This document shows positions 1 to 6,619 of a stretch of DNA of 8,895 nt, in pieces. Position numbers and translations under genes: made by a program. Origin of the DNA: Candidatus Eiseniibacteriota bacterium (GTDB lineage Bacteria > Joyebacterota > Joyebacteria > Joyebacterales > Joyebacteraceae); contig JAUWBY010000079.1 in NCBI GenBank assembly GCA_030609605.1, forward strand, positions 1 through 8,895, given 5' to 3'. Position 1 is the stretch's first letter. Each line of letters opens with the position of its first letter. Below the pieces are notes generated by a model that made no database searches, was not told the origin of the DNA, and saw only the letters and a list, made by a program, of their open reading frames with translations.

Positions 1-759
1 GAGATACGTGCCGGCGATGAACGCGGTGGCTGAGCCGTAGAATGCGGGCCGGCCTACGCGCACGTGGGCATCCGCGAACCGGCGCCGCACCACCGAGTAT
101 GCGATCAGCACTCCCGCGGCGAGTATCGGCACCGATCCCGCCACGAGATGTTGGATGCTGACTGTGGAGTAGACAGCGGCAAGTGACAGAATGAACAGGT
201 GATAGGCCATCACTGCAGCCAGGCCTATCAGCGCGAATTTCACTTTCTTGAGCTCTGCTCCGCGAGCGCACCGTGCCGTCGTCTCAAGATTGAACAGCAT
301 CACTATTATAGAGGCCACGAGGTACAGGCTCATCGCCCGCCCCGTACCCCCCAGGAACAGAACGTAGTCGCCGGCCTTCAGACCGATGACTGGAATCACT
401 CCCCCGACAAGAGAACGCGCGGCGAAGAAGAGCCCCGCGAGAGAGAGCCCTATCAGATAGAAGCGCCACGGACGCAGCATCGCCGGGCGACTCTCGCGTG
501 CGAAGACGATCGTTAGAAATGTCCACGGGATCGGCAGAATGGCACTCAGCGCGGCCGCGACAGCTACCCGACCACCCGCTGCGCCCGGATCACGGCTGAC
601 CGCGATCGAGCCGACAGCGAAAAGCCAGAACGCCAGGACCACGGCGCCTGCGCCAAACGACAACCTGTCCACCCTGTGTCTCGCACGGAGCAAGACCGTC
701 ACCCCGAATGCAAAGGCGGACACCGTTGCTGTCATCATCAGTGCGGCGCTTGCGCTCAT
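1..759 (-). CDS. PrsK-like histidine kinase, N-terminal membrane region (partial)
   Basis: The frame beginning at ATG 759, five bases after the TPR gene stop, is open without a stop through the left edge, giving 253 residues (MSASAALMMTATVSAFAF to FIAGTYL). It has about eight hydrophobic helices (near 5-24, 34-54, 66-86, 99-119, 140-157, 175-199, 206-225 and from 239). This matches the sensor region of PrsK, the histidine kinase tied to XrtA/PEP-CTERM systems. The pattern MLFNLETTAR (154-163), then KKVKFALIGLAAVMAYHLF (171-189), then SVVRRRFADAHVRVGRPAFY (222-241) follows the order I recall for that family (NLE, then a K-x-K-F helix, then a loop and the last helix). The kinase core would lie beyond the window. 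Ribosome binding is weak (AGGTGG nine bases upstream), consistent with coupling to the gene before it. The assignment is from memory of the family, so I hold it at good but not certain. Confidence 0.8.
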   Translation of the reverse strand, partial: MSASAALMMTATVSAFAFGVTVLLRARHRVDRLSFGAGAVVLAFWLFAVGSIAVSRDPGAAGGRVAVAAALSAILPIPWTFLTIVFARESRPAMLRPWRFYLIGLSLAGLFFAARSLVGGVIPVIGLKAGDYVLFLGGTGRAMSLYLVASIIVMLFNLETTARCARGAELKKVKFALIGLAAVMAYHLFILSLAAVYSTVSIQHLVAGSVPILAAGVLIAYSVVRRRFADAHVRVGRPAFYGSATAFIAGTYL

Positions 760-764
760 CTCGA

Positions 765-2297
765 TCAGCCACCTATCTCAGCAAGCTTCTGCTCAGCGAT
801 ATCACCACCTGCTTCTCCCGGATAGAGATGGATGACGGATTCCAACAGGCTCCGCGCGGCATCGTCATCACCGAGCTTGCCCGAGTAGAGATCCGCAGCC
901 TGGAGCAGCATCCCTGCCGATGCCCTCGACTCGCTGAAGCGCTCTGCGCTCTCCACAAGGGCTTCCGCAGCCTGCCTCCAGTGCTCCTGGCGCAATCTTG
1001 TCTCGACCAGGTTGTTTCGAGCCATCAGCTCGGCCGGGGTTCCGGCGAAGTCCCGCGTGACGCGCTCATATGCGTCCGCAGCCACAGAGAGCGCCGTTGC
1101 CGCAGCAGCAGCCTCTCCCGCCCTCGAGAAGTGATCGGCGACGTGCAGAGGAGCGGCCAGGCCATACATGGTTGCGGGATAGCGCGATGAGAGGGTGCGG
1201 TAGTGCGGCATCGCCTCATCCCAGCGCCCCTCCAGCTCGAAGCTCTTGGCGATATGGTAGGTTGCCGTTGCTGCTACCGCCTCTTCGTCGTTGAATCGTG
1301 CGATAACGGACTCAAGTCGCTGCCTCGCCTGCGAGTAGCGTCCACTTCCGACGTCATCCTGCGCGAGCGCCACATCGGCTGTCGCACCGGCGATCCTGGA
1401 GCTGTAGGCCTCCGACACTTTGCCGTAGTAGGTTCGCGCGTCCGCCGTCCTCCCGAGCCTCTCTCCGTACACTCCTGCCATAGTCAACCAGAGCGCCGCC
1501 CTGTTGTCTTCGTCGCCATAGACACTGTCGAATCTCTTGTACGAATCGATCGCCTCTATCCATCTCTGTTCCACAGAGAAACTCTCCGCCACAAGACTCG
1601 CGGCCCTCACTGCTGTCCTGCTCCCCGGCCACTCTTCCTCCCAGTGGCGCCAGTACGAACGAGCCTCGTTGAAGGCGTCTGCCGCCAGCGACTCCCGGCC
1701 CCGGAGTATGTAGCCGGTCGCTTTCCGCATTGGAGCTCTCATGATGCGCCTGTCGGGCGCAGAGTCTTCCCCCTGCGCGGGCGGCCAGCGTTCCACAAGC
1801 AGATCAAGGTCAGCCACGGCCGCTTCCCAGTCGCCGGAAGCCTCGTGAAGCGACGCCAATGAGAGCACTGCCTCGACTGCCAGAGGTCCCAGAACCACGT
1901 ACTCATCTCGCACTGAGGCAAGAAGCGCGGCCGATTCGTCGCGTCTGTCCTCTGCTGCCAGAAGCCCGGCCAGAGTGATCCTGCTGCGACCCGAGATAGA
2001 TGCGGTGACGAGGGCGTCCAGCGATAGCTCCGATTCCAGAACCCCCTTTGGTGGAGGGAATTCAGCGATTATCAGTTCGTACTTCTCCATTATCAGAGTC
2101 CGTATCTCGCCGGTAGCAATCTCGGGGTTCTCGGCGGCCGCCCGCTCGAGTTTGGTCGCGCTCCAGAGCATCTTCTCTGCTCGGTATCTGGCCGTGAACT
2201 CCTCGTTTCCGCAGCCCATCATCGTCGGGACAAGGAACAGAAGGAGCCCAAAGAGCAGGGCGCCGCGAAGAACAGGTTTTCTTGAAGGAATGGTCAT
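765..2297 (-). CDS. TPR-repeat lipoprotein
   Basis: This 510-residue protein has a lipoprotein signal peptide: basic RKPVLR, a hydrophobic core LLFGLLLFLVP and a lipobox ending MMGC with Cys 29. The mature part is almost all alpha-helical tetratricopeptide repeats. The clearest units start at GDWEAAVADL (155), QRWIEAIDSY (244), GRYSQARQRL (319), GRWDEAMPHY (357), EHWRQAAEAL (438) and GDDDAARSLL (476); most end in a [W/R]-[F/Y]-[P/N] type turn. TPR lipoproteins bind partner proteins at the outer or inner membrane. XrtA systems have a TPR lipoprotein called PrsT, usually much longer, so this is at best a short or unrelated counterpart. ATG 2297 has a strong GGAGG eight bases upstream and lies three bases after the previous stop. 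The end is TGA at 767-765, followed by the kinase gene after five bases. Confidence 0.88.
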   Translation of the reverse strand: MTIPSRKPVLRGALLFGLLLFLVPTMMGCGNEEFTARYRAEKMLWSATKLERAAAENPEIATGEIRTLIMEKYELIIAEFPPPKGVLESELSLDALVTASISGRSRITLAGLLAAEDRRDESAALLASVRDEYVVLGPLAVEAVLSLASLHEASGDWEAAVADLDLLVERWPPAQGEDSAPDRRIMRAPMRKATGYILRGRESLAADAFNEARSYWRHWEEEWPGSRTAVRAASLVAESFSVEQRWIEAIDSYKRFDSVYGDEDNRAALWLTMAGVYGERLGRTADARTYYGKVSEAYSSRIAGATADVALAQDDVGSGRYSQARQRLESVIARFNDEEAVAATATYHIAKSFELEGRWDEAMPHYRTLSSRYPATMYGLAAPLHVADHFSRAGEAAAAATALSVAADAYERVTRDFAGTPAELMARNNLVETRLRQEHWRQAAEALVESAERFSESRASAGMLLQAADLYSGKLGDDDAARSLLESVIHLYPGEAGGDIAEQKLAEIGG

Positions 2298-2300
2298 CTG

Positions 2301-3221
2301 TCATACCTCCGCCGCGTCGCCGGCCCCGGCGTCGTCTTGTGTCGCATAGAGATAGAAGCGCGTAGCCGCGCCGACCATCAGATAGGCAACGAAGAAGATC
2401 ACCGCAACCCAGAGCCCAAGCACCACCGCCAGAGCTTCAGGAGCGAAGCGGTACGCGATGACGGCGCCGTTGCGCGCCAGCAACGCCGGCAGGAGTTCGA
2501 GAGAGGCCGGCACTGCCACTATCAAGTAGGTAGTGACCGGGTTGCGAACAGCGAGCAACACGCTCGCGCCGAGCGCCGACCAGACTTTCCTGCCCCCCAG
2601 AATGACATACGGAATCGCGTAGATGAGGAGCGCCTGCACTGCCATCACCGCCGCGATCGTCGCCATCCTCAGAAGCCGGAATCGCATTGGTCGCTCGTCG
2701 GCGAGATATCCCCAGAGTCCCATCGGAACGCGGGTCGTGATCTGCGCGACCGCGAGTCCGATAAGAGCGATCACAAGAAGGGGGATGTAGCGCTTGGCCG
2801 CCATCCGCAACCCGGTGGTCGTCGGATCCTGCCCCCCTCCGTAGTAGGCGGAGAACAGCCACACGGCCGCCCCAGTGACGAACCCACCAAGGAGAACGGT
2901 CAATAGCATGTCCACCTGCCCAAAGATCGCTCTCAAAGCGAGGAAATTCGTCGGATAGTGCAGCGCGGCCTCACCAAGTCGCCAGCGTATCAGCGGCATG
3001 ACGAATGACACGAACGGCGGGTAGGCGAACAACGCCAGCATCACGAGCACGATCAACTGCACCGCTGCGTAGACAAGAAGCGGATGAACACCGACGCGGC
3101 GCCTGAGCGCTCTCAGCGTCTCCGCCCAACTCCAGATAAGCGCATTGAACTGTTGAACGATGTCCATCAAGACTCCCTTCGCTGGAGGGGATATCGAGCA
3201 CTCCCCTCCCGGGACCGGCAT
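2301..3221 (-). CDS. Six-helix membrane protein of unknown function
   Basis: I do not recognise this gene. The 306-residue product has about six membrane helices (near 47-67, 104-124, 146-164, 186-208, 230-249 and 262-284), a short basic N-terminal stretch (LRALRRR, 36-42) and an acidic tail. The layout, with a segment AIPYVIL followed by ALGASVLLAVRNPVTTYL (216-233), recalls the membrane domains of GPDPase_memb/DUF4013-like proteins, but that is only a resemblance. No catalytic motif is evident. Two starts compete: ATG at 3221, which abuts the epsI stop and has AGGAG six bases upstream, and ATG at 3167 (residue 19), with AAGGGAG five bases upstream. The first 18 residues, MPVPGGECSISPPAKGVL, look unlike a membrane-protein N terminus, so the shorter 288-residue form is quite possible. 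Its position between epsI and the TPR lipoprotein suggests a role in the exosortase or polysaccharide export machinery. Confidence 0.8.
   Translation of the reverse strand: MPVPGGECSISPPAKGVLMDIVQQFNALIWSWAETLRALRRRVGVHPLLVYAAVQLIVLVMLALFAYPPFVSFVMPLIRWRLGEAALHYPTNFLALRAIFGQVDMLLTVLLGGFVTGAAVWLFSAYYGGGQDPTTTGLRMAAKRYIPLLVIALIGLAVAQITTRVPMGLWGYLADERPMRFRLLRMATIAAVMAVQALLIYAIPYVILGGRKVWSALGASVLLAVRNPVTTYLIVAVPASLELLPALLARNGAVIAYRFAPEALAVVLGLWVAVIFFVAYLMVGAATRFYLYATQDDAGAGDAAEV
2306..2310 (-). promoter_or_regulatory. Ribosome binding site of the TPR lipoprotein gene
   Basis: GGAGG on the minus strand, eight bases before ATG 2297. It is among the strongest Shine-Dalgarno matches in the window and fixes the start of the TPR lipoprotein. 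It lies within the last codons of the upstream membrane-protein gene. Confidence 0.8.
3173..3179 (-). promoter_or_regulatory. Ribosome binding site for an alternative start at 3167
   Basis: AAGGGAG on the minus strand, five bases before ATG 3167. It competes with AGGAG at 3232-3228, which serves ATG 3221. It supports the shorter 288-residue form of the unknown membrane protein, which begins MDIVQQFNAL. Confidence 0.55.
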
Positions 3222-3869
3222 CTACTGCTCCTCGTCTCCGGAAGCAAGAATGGCCGCCACATGTGGAAGTGCATCCTCCGCGAACTCCCGTACCCTCGCT
3301 CGCGCCGCCTCGACATCTCCGTCATGAACATCTGTGGAAACGCGCATGAACGCCCCGAACGTGATATTCGATCTGATGCCCGATGTTGCCATCCTGGCCA
3401 AGAAACTGTCTCTGTCACCCGTTGCGAGATCTCCCGCCGTGTACCACCAGTAAAGGGCCAGACGCTCGCGGCCGCCCTCCGAGACCAGAGCCCAGTTCGC
3501 GTCGAAGCCTCCCGATCGGCGCGTGAGCGCGATTGTTCCTTCATCCTCGATACCCCATCCTTGAGCCCGGTAACAGACCATGGGGTCGTGCGCACCGTAT
3601 CTTGTGTTCTCGTGGTAGATTATGACGAACCATACGGGGCTCTCTCCCTCCCTTTTGTACTCACGGACCAAGGTGTCGTCGGCTGCAAGCTCATCGTAGA
3701 CAACCTCCAGGAACTCCAGATCCACACCGGTCCACTCACCGAATTCCCGCGGGAGCGTCGAAAACGTGCCGGCACCAAGAGCGAGCTTCGCAGGGGGATT
3801 CATGAACACGTAGAGGGCCGTGGCAGCGAGCATAGCTATCGTGACAACCGTTGCCGTCTGTCTCCTCAT
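3222..3869 (-). CDS. epsI: EpsI-family exosortase-associated protein (DUF3485)
   Basis: This 215-residue protein has one N-terminal membrane anchor (about residues 7-23), with the rest predicted outside the inner membrane. EpsI is a standard partner of exosortases, encoded next to them or fused to them; its biochemical role is not settled. Visible family marks are the early LPREFGEWTGVD (39-50), VWFVIIYHENTR (79-90) and the signature HDPMVCYRAQGWGIE (94-108) with His 94, Cys 99 and Gly-Trp 104-105. ALYWWYTAGD further on matches the usual tryptophan/tyrosine-rich strand. The start overlaps the exosortase stop (ATGA at 3869-3866), which implies coupled translation and supports a shared function. 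The end is TAG at 3224-3222, touching the next ATG. Gene order exosortase then epsI is the common one. Confidence 0.9.
   Translation of the reverse strand: MRRQTATVVTIAMLAATALYVFMNPPAKLALGAGTFSTLPREFGEWTGVDLEFLEVVYDELAADDTLVREYKREGESPVWFVIIYHENTRYGAHDPMVCYRAQGWGIEDEGTIALTRRSGGFDANWALVSEGGRERLALYWWYTAGDLATGDRDSFLARMATSGIRSNITFGAFMRVSTDVHDGDVEAARARVREFAEDALPHVAAILASGDEEQ
3228..3232 (-). promoter_or_regulatory. Ribosome binding site for the start at 3221
   Basis: AGGAG on the minus strand, inside the last codons of epsI and six bases before ATG 3221. It supports the longer form of the unknown membrane protein, translated directly after the epsI stop. Confidence 0.6.
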
Positions 3870-4813
3870 CTTGCCACCCCCTCTCCGGCAGCACGATTCG
3901 CCTCTTCGGCGTCACCGGCGCCGCGTCCCTCACATCGGAGCAGTCTCCGCACGACGAAGAGACCACACAAGGCGATCGCGAACAGCAGGAAACCTGAGAA
4001 ATCGTGGAAGAATCCCAGCGCCGCATCGATCCCCCATACGTTGGCAACTGCGCACAGGATGGCGATCCGTATCGTGTTGCCAAGGACGGCGAGCGGAATC
4101 GCCGACAGAAAGAGCACGCCCCTCTTCCACCCGCGGCCACTCGTGAACCAGGCGAACAGCGCCCCTAGAGCGACAAGAGCTATGAGCGATCTCAAGCCGC
4201 TGCATGGGTCGGCTATTCGAAGGGATCCGGCCGGAATGTGGATAGTCATACCCGAGCGGGCGAGCGGTATGCCCATCTTGATTGCGATCGCACTTCCAAC
4301 GTGAGCCGCCACGAGCTTCAACCTGAAACTGGCAACGTTCATCAGATAGGGCGGCATGGGAAGCATGAAGACCAGATACGACAACGGAAACCACACAGTC
4401 CGGGTCGCTTTGCCTCCGAAGAAAACGAGAGAAAGCCCAAAGAGCAAGAGAACGAACGAATAGCCCTGCGTCATGAAGACACCGGCTCTCAGCGATACCA
4501 CATGGCCCAGGAGGGCAATGGCCAAGAGGAACACACCCCAATTCGAGCCGCGTGACCGCCTCTCAAGAAAACGACCGCGGTCTCTCCAAAGGAGAAACGC
4601 GACAACCGGTGGGATGAGATAGCCGTGTGAGTAGTTCGGATTCGTCGCCCACGTTCTCCATAGCGTCGCGAACGTACCGTGATAGACGAGGACCGCCAGA
4701 AAAACCACGGCAGCGACCGTGCCGACTCCCAATATCCAGGTCGGTCTCTTCGTCGATTCTCCGTTTCTCTCCACGTCGCGCCCTCTCCTTCGAATGCCTG
4801 TCAGCTGCCGCAT
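3866..4813 (-). CDS. xrt: Exosortase (EpsH/XrtA family transpeptidase)
   Basis: This multi-pass inner-membrane protein is expected to cleave a C-terminal sorting signal (PEP-CTERM type) from secreted proteins. The three residues conserved across exosortases are present: Cys 204 in ADPCSGLRSL, Arg 249 in GNTIRI and His 270 in FFHDFSG. Other family marks are NYSHGYLIPPVVAFLLW (60-76) and VFMLPMPPYL (148-157). About eight hydrophobic helices fill residues 27-292, and the tail is short and charged. The length of 315 suits a stand-alone exosortase without a fused EpsI domain. The ATG at 4813 directly follows the TAG of the preceding gene, with GGAG only three bases away. GTG at 4774 (residue 14) has AAGGAG ten bases upstream and is a plausible alternative start. 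The end overlaps epsI as ATGA. Family is firm; the exosortase subtype cannot be assigned. Confidence 0.95.
   Translation of the reverse strand: MRQLTGIRRRGRDVERNGESTKRPTWILGVGTVAAVVFLAVLVYHGTFATLWRTWATNPNYSHGYLIPPVVAFLLWRDRGRFLERRSRGSNWGVFLLAIALLGHVVSLRAGVFMTQGYSFVLLLFGLSLVFFGGKATRTVWFPLSYLVFMLPMPPYLMNVASFRLKLVAAHVGSAIAIKMGIPLARSGMTIHIPAGSLRIADPCSGLRSLIALVALGALFAWFTSGRGWKRGVLFLSAIPLAVLGNTIRIAILCAVANVWGIDAALGFFHDFSGFLLFAIALCGLFVVRRLLRCEGRGAGDAEEANRAAGEGVAR
4785..4790 (-). promoter_or_regulatory. Ribosome binding site for an alternative exosortase start
   Basis: AAGGAG on the minus strand, ten bases before GTG 4774. It is longer than the GGAG that sits only three bases before ATG 4813. Starting at GTG would remove 13 basic residues and leave all membrane helices intact. 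Confidence 0.45.
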
Positions 4814-6619
4814 CTACTCCGTATCGCACAGAACGAAAATCGTCCTGATGCAGATCTTGAGATCTAAGAGGAACGAGCAGTTCTTCACGTAGAATGCGTC
4901 GAGCCTCACCTTCTCATCGAGTGAGATCGAATCCCTTCCGTTTATCTGCGCCCAACCAGTCAGGCCCGGTCTGACCAGATCTCCCAGTGTCTGACGCCTG
5001 AGATCTATCAGCTCATACTGGTTGTAGAGCGCGGGCCGTGGCCCGACGAGGCTCATCTCCCCCTTGAGGATGTTGACCAGGTTCGGGAGTTCGTCTGCGC
5101 CGGTCTTCCTCAGGACACGGCCAACACGCGTCATGTAGTCCACGTTTTCGTGCGCTATGAGATCCGTAGCGAGATCGGGCGTCTCTTCCCTCATGGTCCG
5201 GAACTTGAATATGGTGAATTCGTGCGAGTGGGTCCCGATCCTGCGCTGCTTGAACACGGATCGCCCCCGAGAATCAAGCTTGACTACGATCACCGCCGCC
5301 AAGAGGATGGGTGCGCCAAGAACGAGCAAGAGAACAGCGCCCACGAAATCGAGCGAGTACTTGATAGCAAGATAGCGTCTGAGCGGAAAGCGTCTTCCTC
5401 TGAGAGACCGTTCAGCTGTGACGATCTTGTCGAGGAGTTCCTCCATCTTCTCCGCCAGGATCCTGCGCGAGCACTCCCTCACCACGAACTCACTCCCCGC
5501 CCTCCCGAGTTTCTCTCGATGCTCTCTGTCACCAGCGAGGCGCTTGAGCGCTGCCGCCAACACCCCGGGGTCACCTGGAGTCACAGTGATGCCGCCACCC
5601 GACCGCCTGACGAACTCGGCGCCGTCGCCTTCAAGCGCCGCTACAACCGGGCGGCCACAGGCCATGTAGTCGAAGAGCTTGACCGGCATGGTCCCGCGGC
5701 TGAACTCGGATCCGTCCGTGGTCGCAATGCAGACTCCAGCACCGTGAATGGCAGTGGCGAGCTCTCCCGGCTCGATACTGCAGCGGAACTCGATGTTCGT
5801 GAGCCCCTTCATGAGAGCCTTGGACACCAGCTCGTCCTTGGCGACTCCGTCGCCGATCAGCACGAAGCGGAAGCGAGGATCATCCCTCAGAATATCTGCG
5901 GCCTCGATGATCACGTCCATGCCATGAACCAATCCATGAGTGCCGCTGTAGAGAATCGTCATGCACTCATCGTCAATGTCGACGCTGCGCTCGCTTGGAG
6001 TGAATGCTTCTGTGTCGGCACCGTTCGTGATGAGCACAATGCGTTGCTCCGATATGCCGCGCTCTTTGATCAGGCGAACCATGCTGGGCGTGACAGCGAT
6101 GATCATAGCTGTGTGTCGGTAAAGGAACATCTCCAGTCGCTCTGCCCATCTAATGATGCGTCTGTCCCTGAGCTGCCCCAGTGCCACTGCGGCGTGCGGC
6201 CAGTAGTCACGCACATCGAGCACAAACGGAACGCCTTTCACGAGCGCTATGAGCCACGCGGTGATCCCGAGGAAGAGGGGCGGTGAAGTGACGAGAACAA
6301 CGTCAGGGCGACGCACTGTCAGGCTGCCGAAGAAGGATGTGAACATGAACGAGATCTGGTTAAGAAGTCGCCTCGCAAACGTCTTCTTTGGGCTGGCATA
6401 CAGGAAACAGCGACGCACTCTGATACCGTCGTGCTCCTCCCTGGCTGCCACGCGCCGTCGGTAGGCGGCGTGCTTGACGCCGCTTGGGTGGTTGGGCATC
6501 CCCGTGACGACGACAACGTCGTGCCCTCTCCTCGCGAGTCCCTTTGCGAAGCTATAGGCACGAACCGGTGCCGCTCCCGTCTCGGGACGGTAGTACTGCG
6601 TGATGAGGAGTACCTTCAT
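4814..6619 (-). CDS. Fused GT4 glycosyltransferase and phosphoglycosyltransferase
   Basis: One 601-residue reading frame carries two enzymes. Residues 1 to about 400 are a WbuB-like GT4 glycosyltransferase: QYYRPETGAAPVR (8-20), DVRDYWP (135-141), GTHGLVHGMD (226-235) and TMPVKLFDYMACGRPVVA (310-327). Residues 416-601 are a complete bacterial sugar transferase (monotopic phosphoglycosyltransferase) of the PglC/WecP type. It has a hydrophobic re-entrant helix with APILL (436-440), FKQRRIG, FKFRTM, the catalytic Asp-Glu pair in TGADELPNL (D509, E510), SLVGPRP (523-529) and RPGLTGWAQINGR (550-562). The second domain would load a sugar-phosphate onto undecaprenyl phosphate; the first would add the next sugar. 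The start ATG at 6619 overlaps the previous stop (ATGA) and has GGAG eight bases upstream. No frameshift or stop lies between the domains. In the GT4 half, the usual Glu of the FEYMA motif is Asp (FDYMA). Confidence 0.93.
   Translation of the reverse strand: MKVLLITQYYRPETGAAPVRAYSFAKGLARRGHDVVVVTGMPNHPSGVKHAAYRRRVAAREEHDGIRVRRCFLYASPKKTFARRLLNQISFMFTSFFGSLTVRRPDVVLVTSPPLFLGITAWLIALVKGVPFVLDVRDYWPHAAVALGQLRDRRIIRWAERLEMFLYRHTAMIIAVTPSMVRLIKERGISEQRIVLITNGADTEAFTPSERSVDIDDECMTILYSGTHGLVHGMDVIIEAADILRDDPRFRFVLIGDGVAKDELVSKALMKGLTNIEFRCSIEPGELATAIHGAGVCIATTDGSEFSRGTMPVKLFDYMACGRPVVAALEGDGAEFVRRSGGGITVTPGDPGVLAAALKRLAGDREHREKLGRAGSEFVVRECSRRILAEKMEELLDKIVTAERSLRGRRFPLRRYLAIKYSLDFVGAVLLLVLGAPILLAAVIVVKLDSRGRSVFKQRRIGTHSHEFTIFKFRTMREETPDLATDLIAHENVDYMTRVGRVLRKTGADELPNLVNILKGEMSLVGPRPALYNQYELIDLRRQTLGDLVRPGLTGWAQINGRDSISLDEKVRLDAFYVKNCSFLLDLKICIRTIFVLCDTE

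Noticed and set aside
284..526. Short minus-strand frame of 80 codons
   Set aside because: It overlaps the PrsK-like frame in another phase. That frame gives clean membrane helices across the whole region, while this one gives an Arg/Ser-rich product.
590..772. Minus-strand frame of 60 codons starting GTG at 772
   Set aside because: It is out of phase with the PrsK-like gene and overlaps the TPR gene stop. Its product is Arg/Gly-rich without structure.
1203..1862. 219-codon open frame on the plus strand
   Set aside because: It is antisense to the TPR lipoprotein, which has clear periodic repeats and a lipobox. The plus-strand product has no recognisable structure.
2062..2304. Minus-strand frame starting ATG at 2304, close to the GGAGG site
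   Set aside because: It is only one base after GGAGG, too close for that site, and shadows the TPR lipoprotein whose signal peptide starts at 2297.
3084..4304. 406-codon open frame on the plus strand
   Set aside because: It lies wholly antisense to the exosortase, epsI and membrane-protein genes. Its translation is rich in Arg, Ser, Pro and His with no domain pattern. It is a by-product of GC-rich codon bias.
5150..6286. 378-codon open frame on the plus strand
   Set aside because: It is antisense to the fused transferase gene, whose motifs are unmistakable. Composition (His, Arg, Glu rich) and lack of any motif mark it as a shadow.
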